DNA of 10,000 nucleotides from Monoplex corrugatus. Its lineage: Eukaryota; Mollusca; Gastropoda; Littorinimorpha; Ranellidae. This document shows, in pieces, positions 1 to 9,350 of the stretch. Every line of letters starts with the position of its first letter. Within the stretch, counting starts at the first letter, position 1. The notes beneath the pieces are model-generated. The model saw nothing but the letters and a program-made list of their open reading frames with translations, was not told where the DNA came from and did not search any database. The DNA is taken from assembly GCA_030674185.1 (NCBI GenBank), contig JAPXFY010000030.1:51024526-51034525 (forward strand). Direction: 5' to 3'. Position numbers and translations under genes: made by a program.

Positions 1-148
1 AATTCGTTTCTGAGATAAAGTGCTATTGATACGATACGTCACAGCTCTCGTCTTCTTTGTTTCTTCCTCTCTAGTTATCACTGTCAACGTGGTCATGTTG
101 GTTTTGATGTGACAGATAATTATCTGTCGAGTTCTTGCTCGTTTTGTT
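1..148. other. non-coding flank with an 18-bp perfect palindrome
   Basis: No coding or RNA gene is supported here. The notable structure is a perfect 18-bp palindrome at 111-128 (GACAGATAATTATCTGTC), which stops at its edges (T on the left, G on the right). It could be a chance palindrome, part of an unrecognised repeat, or a dyad binding site; nothing nearby favours one of these. Confidence 0.5.
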
Positions 149-640
149 TCTTTAACCCTTACCAACAAATGCCTATCATTTAACATCAGAAAGAGAGTTC
201 TTGAATGTTATATAGAACCAATACTGTTGTACGGATGCGAGGCGTGGACAGTCAGCAAGCAAAGCCAGAGCAAGATTGAGGCAGCCGAGATGTGGTTTCT
301 CAGAAGAATGTTGAGAGTTCCATGGACAGCAAAGAAAACAAACGAGACAGTCTTGATGGAGGCAGACACAAGTAGATCACTCATAAGGAAGATCAAGAAA
401 AGACAGGCAACATTTATAGGCCATTTTATGAGGAAGGGGGATTTGGAGCACCTGGTCACAATGGGAAAGCTGGAGGGAAAGAGAGCGCCAGGTAGACCCA
501 GGGAGAGAATGTTGGACAGACTTGCAGAGTGGCTGGGGATGAGGACGGTGGGGGAGATGCTAGGAGCAACGAGAGATAGAGATGGTTGGAAGTCCATGGT
601 CGCCAATGCCATGTGGCAGGGCACCTGATGATGATAATGA
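149..640 (+). mobile_element. 5'-truncated LINE 3' end, copy 1 (C-terminal RT region)
   Basis: The frame is open from about 149 to the TGA at 626-628 and encodes the region after the RT catalytic core of a non-LTR retrotransposon ORF2. Visible landmarks are RKRVLECYIEPILLYGCEAW, then AAEMWFLRRMLR, the basic stretch RKIKKRQATFIGHFMRKGD, and GRPRERMLD before a final MWQGT. The YGCEAW and WFLRRML blocks are typical of the region after the thumb in endonuclease-reverse transcriptases. The catalytic YADD core and the endonuclease are absent, so this is a 5'-truncated, dead insertion. The stop codon runs straight into TGATGATGATAATGA, a trinucleotide-type 3' tail of the kind seen in RTE-like elements. 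The clade is uncertain. No frameshift is visible within the fragment. An inverted sister copy lies at 2362-2781. Confidence 0.85.
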
Positions 641-832
641 ACCGTTTGACTCCAGCGTCCTTCCAACCAGCATACGGTATCGTCAGCCATGCTAGCAAAG
701 CAAAAACGTATCCCTTTGACTGCCTCACTCTATTCAACAGGTTCCTACATGAAGCTGGTGGATTGGATGAGGGGATCAAAGGGTTAAGTTTTTGCAGTTG
801 GAGGATATGGTGTGGGAGTCAAAGGGTTAACC
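641..832. repeat. foldback / MITE-like repeat with CCCTTTGACT motifs
   Basis: Four related motifs occur in a symmetric order. ACCGTTTGACTCC at 641-653 and TCCCTTTGACTGCC at 711-724 point one way; ATCAAAGGGTTAA at 775-787 and GGGAGTCAAAGGGTTAACC at 814-832 point the other way. The outer pair matches at about 12 of 14 positions as an inverted repeat. A roughly 190-bp segment with terminal and subterminal inverted motifs ending in TTAA resembles a small non-autonomous DNA transposon (MITE) that inserts at TTAA. The left end abuts the LINE tail and lacks a clean TTAA, so the boundary is uncertain. There is no coding potential. Confidence 0.4.
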
Positions 833-1145
833 ATTTCGCAGGGGTAATGGTGGTAGGATGGTTCAGACATTCTCCTGCCAATAACTAAACCCAAGGTTCC
901 ACTGTACATTTCTCGTTGTGGCCTCGACTTTTCTCTTCAGTTTGACCGGAAAATCGAACTGAACGTCTAGTCCTTTGGAAGGGGAAGAAAAACGAGTCAG
1001 ACCAGTGTTGCTTCTGGCCTGCGCACGCTAAAAATCACACGGCAGTTGAACATCGTGAAGAGCAGGGTATCCTCCTGCTGCTCTAGTATTTAATATTGGA
1101 GAAGGATGTTCATTTCATACTTCCTCCCCTTCAAGGCTAGTTAGG
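833..1145. other. intergenic stretch, no feature recognised
   Basis: No ORF with recognisable content, no RNA gene and no clear repeat. Nothing here can be assigned. Confidence 0.5.
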
Positions 1146-1228
1146 CTTCTTGCCTTTCTTATCTATGTATGTATGTATCTGTGTTAGTCTTCTTGCCTTT
1201 CTTATCTCTATATGTATGTATATACGTA

Positions 1229-1230
<2 letters not shown>
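1146..1230. repeat. 43-bp direct repeat, two copies
   Basis: CTTCTTGCCTTTCTTATCT occurs at 1146-1164 and again at 1189-1207, a 43-bp period. Each copy is followed by diverging TATG/TATC-rich sequence ending in a GTATCTGTG-like string. The second copy runs directly into the TG tract, so the pair probably arose by replication slippage at the microsatellite edge. Confidence 0.7.
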
Positions 1231-1308
<78 letters not shown>

Positions 1309-1332
1309 TGTGTGTGTGTCTGTGTGTGTGTC
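1231..1332. repeat. (TG)n microsatellite
   Basis: There are 38 uninterrupted TG units at 1231-1306, then TCTG-interrupted TG units to about 1332. The tract is open in several frames, but the predicted Cys-Val peptides are repeat artefacts, not genes. Alternating purine-pyrimidine sequence of this length can adopt left-handed DNA in supercoiled molecules. Confidence 0.97.
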
Positions 1333-2361
<1,029 letters not shown>

Positions 2362-2781
2362 AATATCATCATTATCATCATCATCAGGTGTCCGGCCGCA
2401 TGGCGTTGGCGACCATGGACTTCCAAACATCTCTATCTCTCGTTGCCCCCAGCATCTCCCCCACCCTCCTCATCCCCAGCCACTCTGCAAGTCCGTCCAA
2501 CATTCTCTCCCTGGGTCTACCTGGTGCTCCTTTCCCGTTGTGACCAGGTGCTCCAAATCCCCCTTCCTCATAAAGTGGCCTATAAATGTTGCCTGTCTTT
2601 TCCTAATCTTCCTTATGAGTGATCTACTTGTGTCTGCCTCCATCAAGACTGTCTCGTTTGTTTTCTTTGCTGTCCTTGGAACTCTCAACATTCTTCTGAG
2701 AAACCACATCTCGGCTGCCTCAATCTTGCTCTGGCTTTGCTTGCTGACTGTCCACGCCTCGCATCCGTACAACAGTATAAT
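2362..2781 (-). mobile_element. 5'-truncated LINE 3' end, copy 2 (inverted)
   Basis: Read on the minus strand, this is the same C-terminal RT region as copy 1 at 149-640, with the YGCEAW, AAEMWFLRRMLR and GHFMRKGD landmarks. By eye there are about 15 substitutions in roughly 390 aligned bases (about 96% identity). A 13-bp deletion just after HLVTTGK, between short direct repeats of GGAAAG type, shifts the frame, so the GRPRERMLD segment is lost from the reading frame although its DNA is still present. The 3' end is a TGATGATGATGATAATGATGATAT tail at about 2362-2386. The 5' homology with copy 1 stops at about 2781, well short of the copy 1 break, so the two are separately truncated insertions. 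Confidence 0.85.
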
Positions 2782-3466
2782 ATACATAGTGTCTATGTAC
2801 ACAATGAAAAACAACAACAACAAAAAAACGATAGCAGCCTGAATTCTGAACATTTCAGGGAGGTCGTCGGTTCCTGTCCCCGTCCATCCCTTCAAAAGTA
2901 ATTCCGGTTTCAATCGGCTCGTACCCAGAATCAAACGTTATATGGATTTATTGGAAAGACTAGGACCACACATTTATTTCACGGATGTGTCACTGAAGGT
3001 GTTGCTCAAATCTTCTGAAAAACACCGCATGAATCTGCGTCCCTCGGGCCTGGTTGACGCCAGGTTGAATCGCGACAGTAAGCGTAGTGTAAATCTTGTC
3101 ACGCAGTCTCAATCTTCAATGAAACTCCATGGCATCATGATTACCATCCTCGTCGCCATCATCATCATCATCACATTATAAAAACTGCCAGCTTCTGTGG
3201 CCATTAGCGTGGCGTATAAAATGGCACAAGAAATATGAGCAGAAATGTATCTCGCTGATAGCGATTATCCCCAAAAAGAAGAAAATACCACCCACGAAAT
3301 GTGTATTTTATTTGTAAATGTGTAACATGATTAGGATATTTTGTTACAATGCGATCATGTGTAAACTTTCCTGTTTCGTTTTACTCCTGTCTATATTTTG
3401 TGTTTAAAATGAAGTTAAAAATCATTTGAGAAAAAATGTCCTAAATAGCATCTTTGATTTTGCACC
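2782..3466. other. intergenic stretch with short AAC and CAT repeats
   Basis: It contains a short (AAC)n-rich stretch at about 2807-2828 and an ATC/CAT trinucleotide run at about 3155-3174. An open frame exists at 2942-3181, but its content is unremarkable, it ends in the CAT repeat, and I see no family motif. The moderately GC-rich part at 2855-2940 could be an unrecognised SINE or host sequence. The remainder, about 3180-3460, is AT-rich and featureless. Confidence 0.45.
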
Positions 3467-4240
3467 TCTTCTTCTTCTTGGCGTACGCTGCTACACAATC
3501 ATCTGAATCCGGGCGATGAATGCAGCCGTCTTTTCCAGCTCCTGTCTGCAGCCATGGAGTTTGGTTGTCAGCGGAGTGTCTGTCGGCCACACGTCCTGTC
3601 TTGCCACCTGGTGAAGGGGACATCTTTGGAGTATGAATTATGCTCTGTGGTTTGGTCTTCTTGACCGCAGGGACAGGTTGGGGAGGGCGCCAGCTTCAGT
3701 TTGCGGTACATGTGGCTGTTCAGTCTATTGTGACCAGTGGGCAACCTCACCAGGGCAACTTGCTGCTCTCTAGACAACAGGTGGTAGTCATCCCTGTGTC
3801 GTCTCGGCATGGAAAGCGCCCTGATGATGCTCCTCTTCTCACTGTAGCTGACGCTGTTGTTAGGTTGTTCTTCTCTGGCTCCCTCCTTGGCAAGCATATC
3901 AGCTCGCTCATTCCCGGAGACTCCACAGTGGGCTGGGATCCACTGCAGAACTGCTCTTCTGGTTGTGGCAACCTGGTGCAGAGCTCTAGACAGGAGGGGG
4001 AGCGTGTTGTTCTGGCACGGAGAGGGCATCAGACAAGAAGACAACTTGTCTGCAGTCACAGTCTGTAGCCTGAATCATGGAGGCCGCCTGCATGAATGCT
4101 TCTGTCTCAGCACGGTAGTTTGTACAGTGTCTTACAGTGGCGACGCTTGCTGTTGTTGTTTGTCCTCCTGGGAAAAGGACAAGGATGCCTGCACCCCGTT
4201 GGCTACGGCGTTGGTTGCTGACCCGTAGGTGTATACATGT
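3467..4240 (-). mobile_element. 5'-truncated LINE 3' end with degraded RNase H domain
   Basis: On the minus strand the order is: RNase H start (VYTYGSATNA near 4230-4205), GAGILVLFPGG, NYRAETEAF with the conserved Glu, FLSDALSV with an Asp, then QWIPAHCGVSGNERAD at about 3895-3940 with the conserved His and last Asp. LPTGHNRLNSHMYRKL and a CPCG...EH...CP zinc-knuckle-like tail follow. RNase H after RT is known in I/Ingi/Jockey-group LINEs. The first catalytic Asp of the usual TDGS motif is Tyr (codon at 4227-4225). Frame breaks lie at a C4 run (4194-4197), at 4014-4015 (one extra base), and at 3635-3639 (about 5 extra bases). The last frame ends at a TAG at 3493-3491, followed by a very short 3' UTR and (AAG)4. 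RT and endonuclease are missing. Confidence 0.85.
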
Positions 4241-4245
4241 ATACA
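4230..4245. repeat. 16-bp palindrome at the LINE truncation point
   Basis: TGTATACATGTATACA is a perfect palindrome lying where recognisable coding similarity of the minus-strand RNase H fragment stops. It may mark the 5' junction of the truncated insertion or be coincidental. Confidence 0.4.
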
Positions 4246-4379
4246 TTAAATCCCATATGTACTGACGCCATCGATGCCATGTGATGGATAGGGTCTAAAA
4301 TGATCATGACATAAGATCCCATAAAACAGAGAGGGGTTCAACACCATACCAGAACACTGGGTTGTAACATAATCATTTT
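4246..4379. other. short unique spacer
   Basis: No gene or repeat seen between the RNase H fragment and the pyrimidine microsatellite. Confidence 0.4.
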
Positions 4380-4873
4380 ATCTCTCTTTCTATCTCTGTC
4401 TCTGTCTCTCTCGATTTTTCTCTCTCTCTCTTTCTCTATCTATCTATATCTCACTCGCTCGCTCGCTCGCTCTCTTTCCCTCTTTCCTCCCGTCTGTATC
4501 TGAATCTGTTTCTGTCTGTCTATCTGTCTGCCTGTCTGTCTGTCTGTCTCTCTCTTCTTCCCTCCCTCTCTCTCTCCGTCTCGCTCTCGCTTGCTCGCTC
4601 GCTAGCTCTCCCCCCCGCCTGTATTTGTTTCTGTCTGTCTGTCTGTCTGTCTGTCTCTTCCTCCCTCCCTCTCTCTCTCTCTCCGTCTCTCTCTCACTTG
4701 CTCGCTCGCTAGCTCTCCCCCCTCCCCTCCGTCTGTATTTGTTTCTGTCTGTCTGCCTGTCTGTCTGTATGTGTGTGTCTCTGTCTCTGTCTATCTGTCT
4801 GTCTTTCTTTCTCTCTGTCTCTGTCTGTCTCTCTCTCTCTCTCGCTTTCTCTCTCTCTCTCTCTCTCTCGCTT

Positions 4874-4937
<64 letters not shown>
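4380..4937. repeat. pyrimidine-rich (TC/TCTG)n microsatellite with higher-order units
   Basis: Nearly pure C/T on this strand with G interruptions. A higher-order unit is visible: a GTATTTGTTTCTGTCTGTCTG-type string recurs at 4496 (variant), 4621 and 4735, spaced 125 and 114 bp, each time with a CGCTCGCTAGCTCTCCCCCC-type or related block upstream. The last third is TC repeat with TCGCTTTC interruptions at about 4842 and 4868. Predicted Leu-Ser or Arg-Glu frames on either strand are artefacts of the repeat. Confidence 0.95.
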
Positions 4938-4938
<1 letters not shown>

Positions 4939-5098
4939 GCAAAGAAGAGGACAAGACAGAACAATGCCGAACGACTTTAATGCCCATCGCATAGCAATAG
5001 GAATTTTTTATCCCACGCTGCTCCATCTCCTGCAAAAGAAAACTACCTTATGGGGAAACTCTGGTATCAAAAGCAAGACAAAATCACAGGGCGGAGAG
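4938..5098 (+). promoter_or_regulatory. putative 5' UTR / internal promoter region of the LINE
   Basis: This is the non-repetitive leader between the TC tract and the likely ORF1 start. LINEs normally carry their own promoter here, but I can point to no specific promoter motif. An upstream ATG at 4964 is in frame, without a stop, with the signal-like start at 5099, so an N-terminally extended product is possible. Whether 4938 is the true 5' end cannot be told next to the microsatellite. Confidence 0.4.
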
Positions 5099-5144
5099 AT
5101 GGCAGACTGTGTTCTACTTGGCTTGTTTCTCACCCTATTGTTTT

Positions 5145-5159
5145 GGGGGGGGGGGGGGG
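5145..5159 (+). repeat. G15 homopolymer inside ORF1
   Basis: Fifteen consecutive G residues follow the TTTT that ends the hydrophobic segment. The signal-like frame (from 5099) and the 2A frame differ by one base across this run; 13 or 16 G would put them in one frame. The run encodes a Gly stretch in both frames. It is a probable hotspot for polymerase slippage and for sequencing error. Confidence 0.95.
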
Positions 5160-5175
5160 CATTTTACTGAGATGC

Positions 5176-5202
5176 GGAGACGTCGAGCAAAATCCGGGAC
5201 CT
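5176..5202 (+). other. 2A ribosome-skipping (StopGo) motif
   Basis: The residues are GDVEQNPGP preceded by ILLRC, matching the 2A consensus D(V/I)ExNPGP with every conserved position present. In 2A peptides the ribosome fails to form the Gly-Pro bond, releasing the upstream peptide and continuing from Pro; here the break would fall between the codons at 5197-5199 and 5200-5202. Such motifs are known from picornaviruses and from APE-type LINEs of several invertebrates. The upstream product would be a short peptide of about 35-50 residues, the downstream product the ORF1 chaperone. Function of this copy is inference. Confidence 0.93.
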
Positions 5203-6163
5203 GGACCCTCCAGAGCAGACAACAAGAGGCAGACCAGGCTGACTGACGTGTCACACAGGACCTCGACCGACCGTATGTCCGGAGCATCGGAAAGCGGGCA
5301 GACTCCTCCTCTGCAGCAGTCCACGGTGGAAGACTTGGCTGAAATGCTGAAGGCCATGACCAACTCGATGAACAGTGAGTTTGGTAAAGTAAACGAAGGA
5401 GTGGCACAGCTGAATGAGCGGTATTCATCTTTGGACAGAGGTATCAGGGATCTGAGAGAGGAGGTGGGAGTTTTGCGGTCAGAAAATAAGAAATTAATGG
5501 AAATAAATTCTGAGTTGGTAACTAGAGTAGAAGAATTAGAAAAAAAAACCCAGATGATCTCGAGGGAAGATCCAAGAGGAACAATTTGATTTTTTACGGA
5601 ATTGCCAGGGGACAAAACGAGACCAATGATCAGTGCGAAGGAAAATTGAAAGATGTGCTGACAGACCAGTTAGAGCTGTCACAAGATATAGAATTCGATA
5701 GAGTGCACCGTATTCACACAAAGCCTGACTCACCGATCACTACCCGTTGCTGCTTCTATAGACAAAAAAAATTAATTCTGAAATCTAAAAGGAAACTGAA
5801 AGGCAGCAACGTTTTCATTGGTGAAGACTTCTCTGCACGGGTTGGAGAGATCAGACGTAAGTTGTCTCCACATCTGAAAAAAGCTAGGGACAGTGGCAAA
5901 AAGCGGCTATGGTCTTTGACCATTTGATTATTGATGGGAAAAAATGGTATTTAGGGGACAATGGTACTTTGGAGGAAAAGGGATAGGGGGTCGGCCGGCC
6001 CTGTGACAGTGGCTGTTTTTGTCCTGGGGGAACTGACAGGGTGAACCAAGGGGTGGCGGCACCGGGAGCGAGTTCGCCTGTCAGTGCGGCTTTTGAGCAC
6101 ATCGTGTTGGGACAGGGTGGTGAGCGCTCTGACAGTGGGGAGTGCGAGGGGATTGCAACGGTC

Positions 6164-6998
6164 ACAGAAAATAAATATGCCTTTTCGTTCCTATCATGGA
6201 ATATAAATGGTCTGTTGACAAAATTTTGTGATCATGATTTTGTTAATTTTGTCTGTAAGTTTGATTTTGTTTGTCTAGTTGAGACATTTGTGGAATATGT
6301 TCAGACTGACACATTTCATGGATTTAAAGTTTTTTGTAAACCTGCGATAAAATTGTCTAGAAAAGGGAGACGATCAGGTGGAGTTGTTTGTCTGGTAAAA
6401 AATGAATTTCTACCCTTTGTCAAAAAAGTTGAGGTTAATGAACATGTTAATTGCTGTGCATTTGTTATCAGTAAGCAGTTGTTTGGAGTTCAGAAAGATG
6501 TGTTGTATGTTTGTTCATATGTCCCACCAGAAGGTTCTCCATTTTATGAGTATTTTGATGTTTCAAACGGAATTGAGTTACTAGAAGAATATCTCATTGA
6601 TCTCCTGCAAAAAAATGATTGTTGGGTTATTTTGTGTGGGGATTTGAACAGTAGGGCGTCTAACATTCGCCATGATACTCATGTAAACGATATCCTTGAA
6701 ATGCAATGTAGAAGTCAGCCAAATAGTGTTAACTGCTGCTCTCAGGATTTAGTTTTAAATAACTATGGTAAATTATTGTTGAATATGTGTACGTCATTAG
6801 ATCTGTGTATTTTAAATGGTGTATGTAAAGGTGACCTTCAAGGTCGCTATACATATATTTCTGATTTGGGTAAATAGTGTCAATGATTATTTTATTTTTT
6901 CAAACGATCTGTTTTCTCTTGTTTGTGATTCATGTGAATTAGGTGTCGATGAGAGAATTGAATCTAATCATATGCCTGTAACAGTGTGTATTGCCTTC
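6164..6998 (+). other. AP-like endonuclease domain of ORF2
   Basis: Catalytic landmarks in order: SFLSWNINGL with the Asn at 6200, VCLVET with the Glu at 6281-6283, VCSYVPPEG, LCGDLNSR with Asp and Asn at 6641-6649, GRYTY, SVNDYF with the Asp, and ESNHMPV with the His at 6969-6971. These are the residues expected of the exonuclease-endonuclease-phosphatase fold used by APE-type LINEs. All are conserved, but the frame breaks at about 6873, between GRYTY and SVNDYF, so the last two motifs are out of frame with the rest. Confidence 0.92.
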
Positions 6999-7639
6999 CT
7001 AAAAGGATATAAACCCGTAACTGTTAACACAGAAAATGAAAATGACATGATCGAAAAAATTGTTTGGAAAAATGAGTCTGCTCATGTCTATTATGAAAAT
7101 CTGTGTAAGGAAGAATCACAGACACAGTTTAGTGCTGCTACAGATTTAATTGACGTGAATGTTAATGATGCTCTCGACTTGTGTAATGAATGTATTAAGA
7201 AATGTGCTCGTTGTATGCAAAAGCGTGTATATATTAACAAAAGTAAGACACCATGTGATTGGTTTGATCAGGAATGTGTAGGTAAGAAAAGATACGTCAG
7301 GAGACTGTTAAAAAGAAGCCAACGGTCATTAAAACCAGAAGACCAACACGAGTATTTAGTTGCCAGACGTGAATATAAGAATCTGCTAAAGAAAAAGAAA
7401 AAACAGTTTAATGATACATTGCTGGATAAACTCTTATCTTCTATAAAAAGTCAAAGGGAATTTTGGGACACTGTTCGCAGAGTTTCATTTAAAGGAAAAC
7501 AACCAAAAAGCAATATTGCACTTGACACATGGTTCCAACATTTTAAAGCATTGCTCGAAATAGAGAATGTTAATGGTACGGAACATGACGATGTATGTGT
7601 TGGTGAGGTACCCGATGATGAGGGGAGTGGATATATGGA

Positions 7640-8640
7640 TCGGCCAATCTCGACAGAAGAGGTATTACTTGCATTGAGAAAGCTGAAAAATAGGAAATCA
7701 CCTGGCCCAGATGGTATTATTAGTGAGCTCCTTAAAGAATCAAGTGATCAGGTAATACAATTTTTTGTAAGGTTATTCAATAGACTTTTTGATTATGGTC
7801 AGTTTCCTCGAAACTGGTTAGAATCAATCATGGTACCTCTTTTTTTAAAAAGGTGATATTAATAACCCAGATAATTATAGGGGCATTTCTATTAGTGATG
7901 TAAGTAGCAAACGTTTTTGTACGATTATCAATAACAGATTACAGGAATGGGTAGAAGAAAATAGTATTACTGGTGATCACCAAGCAGGGTTTAAAAAAGA
8001 ATATTCAACAGTAGATCATATATTTACTTTACATGCTGTTGTACAAAAACAGTTTACACACAATCGCAAACTTTATGTAGCTTTTATAGATTTCCAAAAG
8101 GCATTTGATTCTATCAACAGGAATTTACTTTGGCCAATCATACTTAAAAATGGTATTAAAGGTAAACTATATAAATGTGTCAAAAGCATGTATAAGACTG
8201 TTAATTCAAAGGTAAGATGTGGAGCTAAATTCACTGACTTTATCAACTGCACAACTGCAGTGAGACAGGGAGATGCATGTAGTCCGGTATTGTTCTCTCT
8301 TTTCATAAATGAATTAGCGCCAGAAGTAATAAATAATGGAAAACATGGAGCTATTTTGTCTCAAGATGCATTTGAACTGTTCATTCTGTTGTTGGCTGAT
8401 GATGTTTTTCTGTTGTCAGAAACAGTTGCTGGATTGCAGGCGCAGTTGAATAGCTTACAACGTGCTGCGTCTTCGCTCCAGCTAAAAGTTAATATGAGTA
8501 AAACTAATATTATTGTATTTAGAAAAGGTGGATATTTAGGTGCAAGAGAACGATGGGTGTATGATGGTGCGATAATGCCTGTTGTAAATATTTACAAGTA
8601 TTTGGGAAATTTTTTCACTACGCGATTGAGTTATGTTGTT
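7640..8640 (+). other. reverse transcriptase domain of ORF2
   Basis: Motifs visible in order: RKLKNRKSPGPDGI at about 7677-7718, PDNYRGISI after the 7846 frame break, AGFKKEYSTVDHIF, motif A VAFIDFQKAFDS with the catalytic Asp at 8099-8101, motif B RQGDACSPVLFSLFINELA, motif C LLLADDVFLLS with the Asp pair at 8398-8403, the basic block KVNMSKTNIIVF, and YKYLGNFF. The order and spacing are those of non-LTR RTs. Motif C has Leu where Phe or Tyr is usual. Sequence 3' of this (IWGLEKAVVHCESVHLFALKK and onward) is the thumb and connecting region. Confidence 0.93.
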
Positions 8641-9350
8641 GCTTGTAAGGATCTTGCCAGTAGAGCTAAAAATGCATTGTTATGGATTATGAAGAAACTG
8701 TACAGTCTTAATAATTCTTTGGAACTGTTTGTTAAGCTTTTTGATTCCCAGATCCAACCAATTATGCAATATGGCTCGAAATTTGGGGGCTAGAGAAAGC
8801 TGTTGTTCATTGTGAATCAGTTCATTTGTTTGCCCTTAAAAAGTTTTTGGGAGTAGATAGGAGAACGCCTAATGATTTTGTGTATGGCGAAACTAATCGT
8901 TACCCTGTATATGTGAATTCTGCTGTTAATTGTATCCGATATTGGCTCAGATTGTTACATATGGATAAATTTAGGATACCATGGAAAGCATATACAATGC
9001 TGTATGATCTAGATGCCAATGGTAAGAAAAACTGGGTATCGAATGTACGTTTGTGTTTGTACAAATATGGATTTGGATATGTGTGGTTATATCAGGGAGT
9101 CGGTAGTGTGAATGGCTTTATTCGTATTTTTCGTCAACGCTTGATAGACTGTAGATGGCAGGACTGGAATTATCATATTAACAACAGCGAAAGATTTAAT
9201 TTATACAGAACATTTAGTAGTGTATCTGAAATAAAACTGTATTTGCAACTAAATTTAGAACGACATGTGAAGTATATTACAACAAGATTTAGGTTTGGTG
9301 TATCTGATTTGGCTGTACATCGATATAGATATAAAGTATTAAATGATAAT

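Larger units (their letters stand above)
5099..5986 (+). pseudogene. LINE ORF1 (2A, coiled coil, RRM-like, CTD), frameshifted
   Basis: The likely product is the RNA-binding chaperone of the retrotransposon particle. ATG at 5099 starts a hydrophobic segment (MADCVLLGLFLTLLFW) resembling a signal peptide. A G15 run then puts the 2A motif (5176-5202) one frame away. After 2A come a polar linker and a heptad-rich coiled coil (about 5330-5550, ending EELEKKTQMISRED). A frame break at about 5571-5580 precedes NNLIFYGIARGQNET, the start of an L1-ORF1p type RRM-like domain. KGSNVFIGEDFSARVGEIRRKL belongs to the C-terminal domain. A third break in AAAAA at about 5898-5902 leads to AAMVFDHLIIDGKKWYLG and TAG at 5984. 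An alternative start at 5050 reads through into 2A without a frame change but gives a non-hydrophobic N-terminus. Domain identity is inferred from motif order. Confidence 0.85.

Noticed and set aside
208..779. Minus-strand frames opposite LINE copy 1, and the matching plus-strand frame 2339-2842 opposite copy 2
   Set aside because: They are antisense shadows of the RT C-terminal region; their similarity to each other only reflects the shared LINE DNA.
2942..3181. 79-codon plus-strand frame
   Set aside because: No recognisable motif, ends in the CAT repeat run, and its length is plausible by chance.
3640..4228. Plus-strand frames opposite the RNase H fragment
   Set aside because: The minus strand carries recognisable RNase H and zinc-knuckle motifs; the plus-strand peptides show no family features.
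4625..5035. Leu-Ser and Arg-Glu rich frames on both strands of the TC tract
   Set aside because: Same cause: (TC)n and (GA)n have no stops in these frames; no domain or start context supports a gene.
5176..5202. 2A motif as evidence of an integrated RNA virus
   Set aside because: The downstream sequence is LINE ORF1, APE endonuclease and LINE RT; no capsid, helicase or viral polymerase is present, and 2A is already known in LINEs.
5130..5733. Minus-strand frames opposite ORF1
   Set aside because: Antisense of the coiled-coil and linker region, with no independent motifs.
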